A stretch of DNA of 64,000 nt from Streptomyces polyasparticus. Its GTDB lineage: Bacteria; Actinomycetota; Actinomycetes; Streptomycetales; Streptomycetaceae. The position numbers and the translations under genes are program-made. The stretch covers positions 62,001 to 126,000 of the forward strand of contig NZ_JACTVJ010000012.1 in the NCBI RefSeq assembly GCF_014493765.1, in the 5' to 3' direction. The notes below the pieces were generated by a model that worked only from the letters and a program-made list of their open reading frames with translations, was not told where the DNA came from and searched no databases. Below are positions 16,867 through 25,316 of the stretch, piece by piece (the stretch's first letter is position 1; each line of letters opens with the position of its first letter).

Positions 16867-17700
16867 GTGACCGACCGGCCGTTGACGCTGATGGCAGTAC
16901 ACGCCCACCCCGACGACGAGGCCACAGGAACGGGAGGAGTTCTCGCCAGGTACGCAGCTGAAGGCATTCGCACGGTCCTGGTGACCTGTACCGACGGCGG
17001 CTGCGGTGATGGACCAGGGGGCGTCAAGCCAGGTGAGCCCGGACACGATCCGGCGGCCGTCGCCGCGATGCGCCGCGAGGAACTCCAGGCGAGTTGCGAC
17101 GTCCTGAAGATCAGCGATCTGGAGCTCCTGGACTACGCCGACTCCGGAATGATGGGCTGGCCGGGCAATGACGCTCCCGGCGCCTTCTGGCAGACCCCGG
17201 TCGACGAAGCCGCCACCCGGCTCGCGGACCTCATGCGCCACTACCGGCCGGACGTGGTCGTCACGTACGACGAGAACGGCTTCTACGGCCACCCCGACCA
17301 CATCCAGGCGCACCGCATCACGATGGCCGCGGTGGAGCTGGCCCAGCTGACACCGAAGGTCTACTGGACGACGATGCCCCGCTCGGGCATGCAGCGCTTC
17401 GGGGAGATCATGCGGGAGTTCCACCCGGACATGCCGGAGCCGGATCCCGCCGAGGCGGCCGCGATGGCCGAGATCGGCCTGCCCGACGACGAGATCACCA
17501 CGTGGGTGGACACCACCGCGTTCAGCGACCAGAAGTTCGACGCGCTGGCCGCGCACGCCAGTCAGGGCGAGAACATCTTCTTCCTCAAGATGGGCAAGGA
17601 GCGGTTCCGCGAGCTGATGGGCATGGAGACCTTCGTACGCGTCCAGGACGCCACCGGCGCTGCCGTACCCGAGAACGATCTTTTCGCCGGTCTCCGCTGA
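16867..17700 (+). CDS. PIG-L family deacetylase/amidase (Mca/MshB-like)
   Basis: A 277-residue zinc hydrolase of the LmbE/PIG-L family. The metal site is AHPDDEATGTGG near residue 11 plus GHPDHIQAH near residue 142. Family members in actinobacteria include MshB (mycothiol synthesis) and Mca, the mycothiol S-conjugate amidase that detoxifies electrophiles. The length and the mid-protein YDENGFYGHPDH segment fit this group; which of the two it resembles more cannot be decided by eye. The start is excellent, with AGGAGGAC 6-8 nt before the GTG. It stands alone, preceded by two RNA-like hairpins. Confidence 0.8.
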   Translation: MTDRPLTLMAVHAHPDDEATGTGGVLARYAAEGIRTVLVTCTDGGCGDGPGGVKPGEPGHDPAAVAAMRREELQASCDVLKISDLELLDYADSGMMGWPGNDAPGAFWQTPVDEAATRLADLMRHYRPDVVVTYDENGFYGHPDHIQAHRITMAAVELAQLTPKVYWTTMPRSGMQRFGEIMREFHPDMPEPDPAEAAAMAEIGLPDDEITTWVDTTAFSDQKFDALAAHASQGENIFFLKMGKERFRELMGMETFVRVQDATGAAVPENDLFAGLR

Positions 17701-17800
17701 ACCGACGGGCATCGCGCAACCGGCCGACCGGGGGCGCGGTCGCAAGAGGACGGGCCTACGGTGCGGTGCCGTCCGGGCCTCCATTGCGTACGGGCGTTGG

Positions 17801-17815
17801 TTCTAGAATCATCGA
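17801..17815 (+). promoter_or_regulatory. palindrome at the start of the ArsR-like gene
   Basis: TTCTAGAA (17801-17808) is a perfect 8-bp palindrome directly before the ATG at 17816, so a protein bound here would block transcription or translation. A related sequence (TTCTAACGTCAATGAGT on the complementary strand, about 18490-18510) precedes the DUF3291 gene. Autoregulation is inferred. Confidence 0.4.
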
Positions 17816-18481
17816 ATGAGTCCGATGACTGATGGCGGGGCCGGATACGGCGATCTGGACGTGCTCGGCGTACTGAACGATCCGGTGCGGCGGCAGTTGT
17901 ACCGGCATGTGGCGGCGGCGCCCGGCGACGTCGGCCGGGACGCCGCCGCCGAGGCGGTCGGGGTGTCCCGTTCACTGGCCGCTCATCATCTGGACAAGCT
18001 GGTGGAGGCCGGTCTTCTCGCCGTGGACTACCGGCGGCTGAGCGGCAAGTCCGGGCCCGGGGCGGGGCGGCCCGCGAAGGTGTACCGGCGTGCGGCCGGG
18101 GAGTATGCCGTGTCGGTGCCGCCGCGCTCGTACGACGAAGTGAGCCGGGTGCTCGCGGATGTGGTGGAACGGGCCGGACTCGACCGGGAGCTGCAGACGG
18201 CGGCGCGGGGGGCGGGGGAAGCGGCGCAGGGGGATCCGGAGGCGGCTCTGGCGGCGCGCGGATACCAGCCGTTCTGGGACGGCGCTGTGCTGCGACTGCG
18301 CAACTGCCCCTTCAGGGCGCTGTCCGAGGAGTTTCCCGCGCTGATCTGCGGCATGAATCTGGCCCTGGTGGAGGGGCTTGCGGCTGGCGCCGAGTGGTCC
18401 GTGGAGGTGGATCCGTGCGGGGGCGGATGCTGTGTGGCGCTTCAGCGGACCGGTGAGGCAGGCGACGGCGACAAGGTCTAA
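17816..18481 (+). CDS. ArsR-like winged-helix regulator with C-terminal Cys cluster
   Basis: A 221-residue regulator. The winged helix spans about residues 12-85: LNDPVRRQLYRHVA, the recognition helix VSRSLAAHHLDKLVEAGLL, and a Gly/Pro-rich wing GPGAGRPAKVYRR. The C-terminal half carries LRNCPFRALSEEFPALICGMN and PCGGGCCV, five cysteines that could hold an Fe-S cluster or metal as in SufR-type or similar regulators. It is probably a redox- or metal-responsive repressor. Seven bases before the ATG lies the TTCTAGAA palindrome. The DUF3291 gene follows after 47 bp and is the likely target or partner. Confidence 0.8.
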   Translation: MSPMTDGGAGYGDLDVLGVLNDPVRRQLYRHVAAAPGDVGRDAAAEAVGVSRSLAAHHLDKLVEAGLLAVDYRRLSGKSGPGAGRPAKVYRRAAGEYAVSVPPRSYDEVSRVLADVVERAGLDRELQTAARGAGEAAQGDPEAALAARGYQPFWDGAVLRLRNCPFRALSEEFPALICGMNLALVEGLAAGAEWSVEVDPCGGGCCVALQRTGEAGDGDKV

Positions 18482-18528
18482 AAACAATACTCATTGACGT
18501 TAGAAGTCGGTCCGGGCATGCTGAGCCC

Positions 18529-19068
18529 ATGACCGATTCCTCGACGCACGCCCCTTCCTCTGTGCCTCCGTCAACGCCCGCGCATGGGTTCCAGCTCGCG
18601 CAGGTCAACATCGGACGGTTTGTCGCGCCGGCCGACAGTCCTCAAATAGCCGGGTTCGTCAGCAAGTTGGAGGAGATCAACGCGCTCGCCGACCGCTCCC
18701 CCGGCTTCGTCTGGCGGCTGGTCGACGGAAGCGGGATGGACGCAATGGGGCTCCGGCCCGACAGCGACGACGACCTGCTCCAGATCAACTGCTCGGTCTG
18801 GGAATCGATCGAGGCCCTCAAGGACTACGTGTATCGCTCGGCGCATCTGGGCCTGCTCACCCGCCGACGGGAGTGGTTCGAGCGCCTGGGCGAGCGGCAC
18901 CAGGCGATGTGGTGGGTGCCCGCCGGACACCGGCCGACGGTGGCGGAGGCGATGGCGAAGGTGGCATGGATCCGCGAACACGGGCCGAGCCCGCAGGCGT
19001 TCGACTTCCGCGACCCGTACCCGATGCCGACGGGCCGGGGGAACGCGACGGCCGTCTCCTCGGCCTGA
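18529..19068 (+). CDS. DUF3291 domain protein
   Basis: A 179-residue soluble protein. Most of it is a DUF3291 domain with the conserved FQLAQVNIGRF start, INALADRSPGFVWRL, CSVWESIEALKDYVYRSAH and MWWVPAGHRPTVAEAM. The fold is predicted to be related to antibiotic-biosynthesis-monooxygenase/heme-degrading (ABM) proteins; the function is unknown. It is paired with the Cys-rich winged-helix regulator upstream, suggesting control by the same redox or metal signal. Confidence 0.85.
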   Translation: MTDSSTHAPSSVPPSTPAHGFQLAQVNIGRFVAPADSPQIAGFVSKLEEINALADRSPGFVWRLVDGSGMDAMGLRPDSDDDLLQINCSVWESIEALKDYVYRSAHLGLLTRRREWFERLGERHQAMWWVPAGHRPTVAEAMAKVAWIREHGPSPQAFDFRDPYPMPTGRGNATAVSSA

Positions 19069-19325
19069 GTCCGCGGGCGGCTAGCGCCTCGGTCAGGCGG
19101 CGCGCAGACGGATCGGACGCTACCGCTTCGGTGTACCGACGTCCGCGAAGGTGTTTCGTAGGCCGCGTGCAAGTGCCAGGATGCCTTGCCGGAGAGTGTT
19201 CTCGGCGTGACCCCGCGGGGTGGGGTGGCAAGTGCCGTGGCGTGCGGGCCCGCAGGGCCGGTGCCCCGGACGGAAGCAGCGTCACGGCAAGACCGAGGGC
19301 CTGGTAACGGTGGGGAGCGTGGGCC

Positions 19326-21338
19326 GTGTTCGTCGGGCGGGATCGGGAACTTGCCGAATTACAGAGTGCGTTGAAGGTGCAGCGGCTGATCACGCTGACC
19401 GGCACCGCCGGGGTCGGCAAGAGCCGCCTTGCCCGGCAGGTGGTCGAGCTCGAGCAGGCCGCCGGTGGCAGCGACAGTTGCTGGGCCGATCTGTGGCAGC
19501 TGTCCGACGAGCGGATGCTCGCAGCCCTGGTCGCGGACGCGTGCGGTTTATCCGATCACACTCCTCGTATGCCGGTGGACGTCATCTGCCAGTGGATCGG
19601 CGAGCGCGATCTGCTGATCGTCCTCGACTCCTGCGAGCATGTGCTGCCCGCCTCGCGGCGGTTGGTGGCGACGCTGCTCGACAACTGCCCGCATCTGACG
19701 ATCCTGGCCACCAGCCGGGAGGTGTTCCATCTCGAAGGCGAGTACGTGGTGGTGGTGGAGCCGCTGCCGTGTGCGACGGACGCCGCGGAGCTCTTCTTGC
19801 AACGTGCGGGCCAGATGGGCGTGGTGCCGCAGCCCGGTGAGCTGAACCAGGTGACCGAGCTGTGCACGTATCTCGACGGGCTTCCGCTGGCCCTGGAGCT
19901 CGCGGCCGGGGCGCTGCGGCACAGCAGCATCGAGGAGCTGCTGCACCGTCCGCGGCACAATCTGCACCGCGAGGAATCCGATCCGGTGCATCTGCCGGCG
20001 CCGCGCCGACACGAGGTGCTGCGTACCGCGCTGGGCTGGAGTCACGAGCTGTGCACGCCCAAGGAGCGGCTGCTGTGGGCCCGGCTGTCGATCGTGCTCG
20101 GGCACTTCGACGTGCCGATGGCGGCGGCGCTGTGCGCCGGGGGCCCGCTGACCGCGCGGGACGTCGAGGACGCGCTGGCAGGGCTTGTGGACAAGTCGGT
20201 GGTCACCAGCCGCGGCGAGCGCTTTCTGCTGCTCGACACGGTGCGCGAGTACGGGCGGCTGTGGCTCACGCAGCTCGGGGAACTGGACTCGATGGCCACC
20301 GCACACGCCACGTACTTCCTCACGCTGGCGCGGCAGGCCGACTCCACGTGGACGAGCGCCGAGCAGACCGGCTGGTACCGCACGATCAAGGACGCCCATC
20401 CCGATCTGTGCGCGGCGCTCGACTACCTGCTGCTGCACCGGGTCGACGATGCCCTCGAGCTGGCCACGTTGACCGGCTTCTACTGGACCTGCTGCGGCCA
20501 TGCCCACACCGCCCAGCAGTATCTGGCCCGCGCCCTGCAGGCCGGCGACAGCGGGCAGCAGATGCACACGAGGCAACGGGCCATCTGGGCGCTGGGGTTG
20601 ACGCATCTGCTGCAGGGCAATCACGCCACTGGCAACCATCTGGCCCGCCAGTGTCTGGCCCTGGCCCGCAGCGACGAGGACTCGGCCGGACTGTTGCGCG
20701 CCGCCTATCTGCAGGCCATGAGCGACCTGTTGCAGGGCAACGCACGTCAGGCACTGGACTTCCTTGACCAGGCCCTGCGGAGCGCGCAGGAGGCGGACGA
20801 TGCGGAGCCGGCCGGGCACGCGGAGATGATGTGCCGGATGCTGCGGCTGTTCGCGCTCACCGGTGTCGGCCGTCTCGACGAGAGCGAGGCGGCGGCCCGC
20901 GCGCTGCGCGTCCAGTGCGTGGTCATGGGCGAGCACTGGATCCGGTCGTACACCGACTACCAGCTGTGCGTGATCGCGCTGCGCGAGCAGCACGGGGAGG
21001 CGGCCCTGGAGCACGCCCGCTCGATGCTCGCCTCCAAGCAGCAGATCGGTGACACCTTCGGGATCGCGCTCGGCCTGGACATGTTGGCCGCGGCGTACTC
21101 GGCCAGTGGTGACGGGCGCTCCGCGGCACTCGCCTCGGGGGCGGGCCAGCGGCTGTGGGAGGCGGTGGGCCACCCCCAGCGCGGCGCGCCGGACGTCCAG
21201 CCTCTGCGCGAGTTCGGTGAGAACACCGCACGCCAGCTGGTCGGCGCCGGCGCGTACGACACCTACCATCGCGCGGCCGCCCACGCGGATCCCGCCGCGA
21301 TGCTGAAGTGGGCGGCGGGCGGTGAAGCTCCGCTGTAG
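19326..21338 (+). CDS. NB-ARC-like ATPase with TPR repeats, no DNA-binding domain
   Basis: A 670-residue protein. The N-terminal half is an AfsR/LuxR-type STAND ATPase: FVGRDRELAEL, Walker A GTAGVGKSRLA, Walker B LLIVLDSCEH, and the sensor TSREVFHLEGE. The C-terminal half is made of helical TPR-like repeats. Related regulators normally end in a LuxR helix-turn-helix or start with a SARP domain; neither is present, and the stop follows directly after the repeats. So it probably signals through protein contacts. The start is a GTG immediately at the VGRDREL motif; a longer N-terminus is not supported. Confidence 0.75.
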   Translation: MFVGRDRELAELQSALKVQRLITLTGTAGVGKSRLARQVVELEQAAGGSDSCWADLWQLSDERMLAALVADACGLSDHTPRMPVDVICQWIGERDLLIVLDSCEHVLPASRRLVATLLDNCPHLTILATSREVFHLEGEYVVVVEPLPCATDAAELFLQRAGQMGVVPQPGELNQVTELCTYLDGLPLALELAAGALRHSSIEELLHRPRHNLHREESDPVHLPAPRRHEVLRTALGWSHELCTPKERLLWARLSIVLGHFDVPMAAALCAGGPLTARDVEDALAGLVDKSVVTSRGERFLLLDTVREYGRLWLTQLGELDSMATAHATYFLTLARQADSTWTSAEQTGWYRTIKDAHPDLCAALDYLLLHRVDDALELATLTGFYWTCCGHAHTAQQYLARALQAGDSGQQMHTRQRAIWALGLTHLLQGNHATGNHLARQCLALARSDEDSAGLLRAAYLQAMSDLLQGNARQALDFLDQALRSAQEADDAEPAGHAEMMCRMLRLFALTGVGRLDESEAAARALRVQCVVMGEHWIRSYTDYQLCVIALREQHGEAALEHARSMLASKQQIGDTFGIALGLDMLAAAYSASGDGRSAALASGAGQRLWEAVGHPQRGAPDVQPLREFGENTARQLVGAGAYDTYHRAAAHADPAAMLKWAAGGEAPL

Positions 21339-21674
21339 GCGGACTCGGGGGTGCCGCCCGACGGTTGGGCATCCGGCGATGCGTACTGCCGCGCGATGCG
21401 GGTGGGCGGCGTTCCCACCACCGCGTCCCGCATCGACTTCCCGTTGATAAAACGCCAATTGGGCCCGGGGGTAATGCGGCGTACCTCAAAAGGACTCACC
21501 CCGAAAACCGATAAGCAGATGACTTGTCGTGCGCCCCTCCCTCTCCCCAAAGGCCCCTTGGGGCGCGGGGCTTGAGGGGGGCGCACGGTAGTGAAAGTCC
21601 GCGCATGAATTCGACCGGGCGCGTCTTCCGACGTAAGGGCTTTCCAAGATCGGCCACTGGTAACTTCCGGCATC
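21339..21674. promoter_or_regulatory. intergenic region with a large double hairpin
   Basis: 336 bp without a gene. An outer inverted repeat pairs GTGCGCCCC (21529-21537) with GGGGCGCAC (21578-21586). Inside it CCCCAA (21545-21550) pairs with TTGGGG (21558-21563). It may terminate the ATPase gene or sit in the leader of the ThiF gene. The A/T-richer stretch at about 21445-21525 may hold the promoter of the ThiF-GNAT pair. Confidence 0.45.
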
Positions 21675-22856
21675 GTGATCAATTCGTTCAGCGATGCTCC
21701 GGGGCACGGACCCTCCACGGCCCCCGGCCCCGGGCACCATGCCGCCGTCCGCCCCGTCCTGTTGCGTCCCAGCGAACCCGACGACCGGGCCGCGCTGAAG
21801 GCGCTGCTCGCCTCCGGTTCCGTACGGGAGGTGCATGACCACATCGACGATCAACTCGCGGAGCTGGCGCGCTGTCTGCGCCCGGCCGACGACCTCTCGG
21901 GAGCGCGACTCGAAGCTGCCGTGCAAGAACTGACCGACGGCGTCGATCCCGGCCGCTACGGCACGTGGGCCTGGTATCCGTGGTCCGGCCGTCTGGTGCA
22001 CCTGCTGCCGTGCGAGCAGTTCCGCCGGGTGCGCACCGACCGCAACCGCGACAAGATCACTGCCGCTCAGCAGCAGAGCCTGCTGAAGCGGCGGATCGCG
22101 GTGGTCGGACTGTCCGTCGGCAACAGCGCCGCACTCACCTGCGCCATGGAGGGCATCGGAGGATCGTTCCGCCTGGCCGACTTCGACAGCCTCTCCCTGA
22201 GCAACCTGAATCGGCTCCGCGCCGGAGTACAGGATCTGGGCCTGCCCAAGACCGTGCTGTGCGCCCGCCAGATGTACGAGATCGACCCCTACCTCGACAT
22301 CGAGCTGTGGCACGACGGGCTCACCGACGACACCATCGAGTCCTTCTTCGGCGACCCGGAGCACCCGCTCGACCTGCTCGTCGAGGAGTGCGACACCCCC
22401 TGGGTCAAGACCGCCGCCCGCGAACACGCGCGCCGGCACCGCGTACCGGTCCTCATGGACGCCAACGACCGCGGCCTGCTCGACGTCGAACGCTTCGACC
22501 TCGAGCCGGACCGGCCGCTCTTCCACGGCCGTGCGGGAGACCTGAGCGCCCACGAGGTGCGCGGCCTCGCCCCCGCGGACGCGCTCGCCTACCTGCTGCG
22601 CATCTGTGACGAGAGCCGGCTCAGCCCCGCCATGACCGACGCCCTCTCCCGTATCGGCAGCACCCTGTCCAGCTGGCCCCAACTCGCCAGCGGGGTCATG
22701 CTCGGCGGCGCCCTGGTCACGGACACCGCACGCCGGATCCTGCTCGGAGACCCCGTCGCATCCGGCCGGTACTACGTGGACCTCGAGTCCCTCATCGCGC
22801 CCGCCGGCACTCGCGCCGCGGCTGTCGTACGCCCGATGGCAGGAGCCGCCCAGTGA
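21675..22856 (+). CDS. ThiF/E1-like adenylyltransferase
   Basis: A 393-residue protein. The E1-like Rossmann domain is at about residues 138-300: RRIAVVGLSVGNSAALTCAMEGIGG, ADFDSLSLSNLNRLR (with the conserved Asp and Asn-x-x-Arg), and LVEECDTPWVKTAAREHAR. E1-like enzymes adenylate the C-terminus of ubiquitin-like or sulfur-carrier proteins or activate peptides. No CxxC zinc pair is seen. The sequence recalls, from memory, the N-terminal part of mycobacterial Rv1355c/MoeY proteins, which continue into a nitroreductase domain; that domain is missing here. The stop overlaps the GTG of the GNAT gene (GTGA), so the two are translationally coupled. Confidence 0.75.
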   Translation: MINSFSDAPGHGPSTAPGPGHHAAVRPVLLRPSEPDDRAALKALLASGSVREVHDHIDDQLAELARCLRPADDLSGARLEAAVQELTDGVDPGRYGTWAWYPWSGRLVHLLPCEQFRRVRTDRNRDKITAAQQQSLLKRRIAVVGLSVGNSAALTCAMEGIGGSFRLADFDSLSLSNLNRLRAGVQDLGLPKTVLCARQMYEIDPYLDIELWHDGLTDDTIESFFGDPEHPLDLLVEECDTPWVKTAAREHARRHRVPVLMDANDRGLLDVERFDLEPDRPLFHGRAGDLSAHEVRGLAPADALAYLLRICDESRLSPAMTDALSRIGSTLSSWPQLASGVMLGGALVTDTARRILLGDPVASGRYYVDLESLIAPAGTRAAAVVRPMAGAAQ

Positions 22857-23503
22857 ACCGGCTGCCCGAACTGCACGGCGAGCACCTGTGGTTGCGCGAG
22901 CTGCGCGCCACCGACCTGGCGCCCTTCGAGCGCATCCACACCCACCGGCTGCTCACCCGCTACCTCGGTGTCGACCGCATGGACGCCCGACAGGCCCAGG
23001 ACGCCTTCGCCCAGCATCTCGCCCAGCCCTACACCCATCCGCGGCGCCGGCACACCCTGGCCGTGTGCCCGCCCGGGCAGGACATCATGGTCGGCACGAT
23101 GGGTCTGCTCATCGAGGAGTACGGCCGCAACGCCATGCTCACCAGTCTGGTGCTGCTGCCCGACGCCCCGGTCCGCGGGCACGGCCACGAAGCGGGACGC
23201 CTCCTGATGGCCTACGGGTTCGGACCCCTGGGGCTGCACCGCATCTGGGCCGGCCACCGTTCCGACCACACCCGCATGGAACACGTCATGCGCGCCGCCG
23301 GCCTCCACCCCGAGGCCACCCTGCGCCAGTTGTTCCAGACCCAGGGCAACTGGCACGACGTCACCACGTACGCCGCCCTGGCCCCCGAGTGGATCGCGCA
23401 GGCCACCCCTGCCGAACGCGACATCCTCGACAGCGCCCGGCCCGGCTACGGTCCCGCCGCCATGCCCGCCCCCACCCTCGGCGAGCGCGCGACCACCGCG
23501 TAA
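22853..23503 (+). CDS. GNAT family N-acetyltransferase
   Basis: A 216-residue acetyltransferase of the RimJ/RimL-like type: LWLRELRATDLAPFERI opens the domain, VRGHGHEAGRLLMAYGF resembles the acetyl-CoA loop, and LHRIWAGHRSDHTRMEHVMRAAGLHPEATLRQLF is the usual C-terminal half (quoted in part). It starts at a GTG that overlaps the ThiF stop by 4 nt, so it is coupled to the E1-like protein. The two may act on a common peptide or small molecule (inference). Confidence 0.78.
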   Translation: MNRLPELHGEHLWLRELRATDLAPFERIHTHRLLTRYLGVDRMDARQAQDAFAQHLAQPYTHPRRRHTLAVCPPGQDIMVGTMGLLIEEYGRNAMLTSLVLLPDAPVRGHGHEAGRLLMAYGFGPLGLHRIWAGHRSDHTRMEHVMRAAGLHPEATLRQLFQTQGNWHDVTTYAALAPEWIAQATPAERDILDSARPGYGPAAMPAPTLGERATTA

Positions 23504-23518
23504 GGCCCCTTCGGGGCT
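23503..23518 (+). terminator. short hairpin after the GNAT gene
   Basis: GCCCC-TTC-GGGGC directly after the GNAT stop codon, between convergent genes. A compact 5-bp GC stem with a 3-nt loop; a plausible terminator. Confidence 0.5.
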
Positions 23519-23621
23519 CCGGCCCGGTGACGACGGGACACCCCTGTACGGATCCGGGCCGCCGACACCGCCCTCTCGTCTCCTGCATCACCTGCGCCCA
23601 TCGACGAACCGGACGTGGGCA

Positions 23622-25316
23622 TCAGTCGCGATGCAGCGTCAGCGCGCTGACATGCGGCGTCCCACGAGACGCTGTCACGGTGACGCGTACGTGGTGCGTC
23701 GTCACCGGTCGCTGCAGGTGCTGGTAGCGCTGGAAGCCGATACGGGCGTCCAGGTCCGGGATCGGCTCGCCCTTCTCGTTCCATGTGGTGGTGCCGACCC
23801 GACGCCAACCTCCTTGCCGGGCGTCCCAGATCTCGATTCTGTAGGACTCCACCCGCTGCCCGTACCGGGCGACGTCCTCGCGCAGGCCGATCCAGTTCAG
23901 GGTGACCGGACGGGGCAACCGCCGCTCCACGACCCGGTGGTCGGCGGAGACCGCGGTGCGGGCCGTGCCTGCCAGATCACGACCGAAGACCCGGTCGATC
24001 CGCCGCCTCAGTCCGACGGCCCGTTCCACTTGGTCCTCGGGGATTCTCCCCGAGCGGTCGGGCCCGAAGTTCAGCAGCAGGTTGGCGTTGCGGCCCACCG
24101 AAGCCGTGTAGATGCGCCACAGCTGTTCCGGGGACTTCTGTCGCTCGCCCGGATTCCAGGACCAGTTGCCGCCCGCGGACATCGGCACGTCCACCTCGGT
24201 GGGCAGCCAGAGCAGATGCCGCGCGCCGGCCCATGTCGCACGGTCACCGGGTGCGCCGCCGGGGCTGAGCTGGGGCACTCCGGTGCCGGGACGGTTGCGT
24301 ACCGCGAGGGTGGACCACTCGCCGCCGACTCGGGCGAAGCCCTGCTCGTTGCCGACCCATCGGATGCCCCATCCGTTGAACATCAGGATCCCGGGCTGGA
24401 GCGCCTCCGCCAGGCGGTGCCAGGCCGCGTTGTCGTAGCGCTGGGTCGGGTCGCCGCTCACCCCCGGCGGCGGGACGAATGCGTCCCTGGAGTTGTTGCG
24501 CGGGGTGTGCGACGTCCCGTTCTCGTCGAGCCACCACTCCGTGACCGGCCCGTATCCGGTGAGGAGCTCGTACATCTGGCGCAGGTAGACGCAGTTGTAC
24601 TCGTCGGTCCTGAAGGTGAACGAGGGCTTGCCCGCGACGCGTCGCTCGGGCACGGGGCACGCACGGTTGCCCTTGGCGGCGCTGTATCCGTAGCGGGGAT
24701 AGCGCGGGTTCCAGCTGCTGCGTTCCACGTTCAGGTCGTGGCGGTTGGGCGGCGAGAAGTAGAAGCCGACCGAGAGGCCCGCGCGGCGCATCGAGTCGGT
24801 GAACTCACGCAGCACATCGCCTTTTCCGCTCCGGTACGGGCTGCTCGCGACCGAGTAGGTGCTGTGTGCGCTCGGGTAGAGCAGGAAGCCGTCCCCGTGT
24901 TTGACGGTGAGCACCACATGCCGATAGCCGCCGGCGCGGAACGTACGAGCCCACTGGTCGATGTCCAGGCGCGACGGGTTGAAGACGGCTGCGGGAAGCC
25001 GTCCGTCGGGGCGGGGCGTGTCCACGAACGTACGCGTGGTGAAGTGTACGAAGGCTGTCAACTGATGCTGCTGCCAGCGGAGTTGGGCGGGGGTGGGCAC
25101 CACTTGCGATGCCTTGATCTCGCGTACTCGGGGGCTGTCTCCGGGAGACACCGAGATGACCGGGGCGGTCCGGACATCCGCATCCCTGTCTGCCACGGCC
25201 GGCCCGGAGAGCAGCAGCGCACAGGCAGCGGCAAGGGCCGACTGCACGGTCCGCACCCGCAGAGTTCGACGCCCGGGAACCCGCCCCGTCATTCCGAGGG
25301 CCGTATGGCGGTCCAT
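23622..25316 (-). CDS. exported GH29-like alpha-L-fucosidase
   Basis: A 564-residue secreted glycosidase. There is a Sec-type signal peptide of about 43 residues ending near AVAD, preceded by an Arg-rich n-region. The GH29 barrel covers about residues 70-440: FVHFTTRTF, HVVLTVKHGDGFLLYPS, VGFYFSPPNRHD, and the probable nucleophile Asp264 in EWWLDENG. The general acid/base cannot be fixed by eye. The last ~110 residues form a beta-sandwich-like domain. Family members remove L-fucose from glycans. Its ATG overlaps the stop of the anchored surface protein by one base (TGATG), so the two are made together. Confidence 0.82.
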   Translation of the reverse strand: MDRHTALGMTGRVPGRRTLRVRTVQSALAAACALLLSGPAVADRDADVRTAPVISVSPGDSPRVREIKASQVVPTPAQLRWQQHQLTAFVHFTTRTFVDTPRPDGRLPAAVFNPSRLDIDQWARTFRAGGYRHVVLTVKHGDGFLLYPSAHSTYSVASSPYRSGKGDVLREFTDSMRRAGLSVGFYFSPPNRHDLNVERSSWNPRYPRYGYSAAKGNRACPVPERRVAGKPSFTFRTDEYNCVYLRQMYELLTGYGPVTEWWLDENGTSHTPRNNSRDAFVPPPGVSGDPTQRYDNAAWHRLAEALQPGILMFNGWGIRWVGNEQGFARVGGEWSTLAVRNRPGTGVPQLSPGGAPGDRATWAGARHLLWLPTEVDVPMSAGGNWSWNPGERQKSPEQLWRIYTASVGRNANLLLNFGPDRSGRIPEDQVERAVGLRRRIDRVFGRDLAGTARTAVSADHRVVERRLPRPVTLNWIGLREDVARYGQRVESYRIEIWDARQGGWRRVGTTTWNEKGEPIPDLDARIGFQRYQHLQRPVTTHHVRVTVTASRGTPHVSALTLHRD

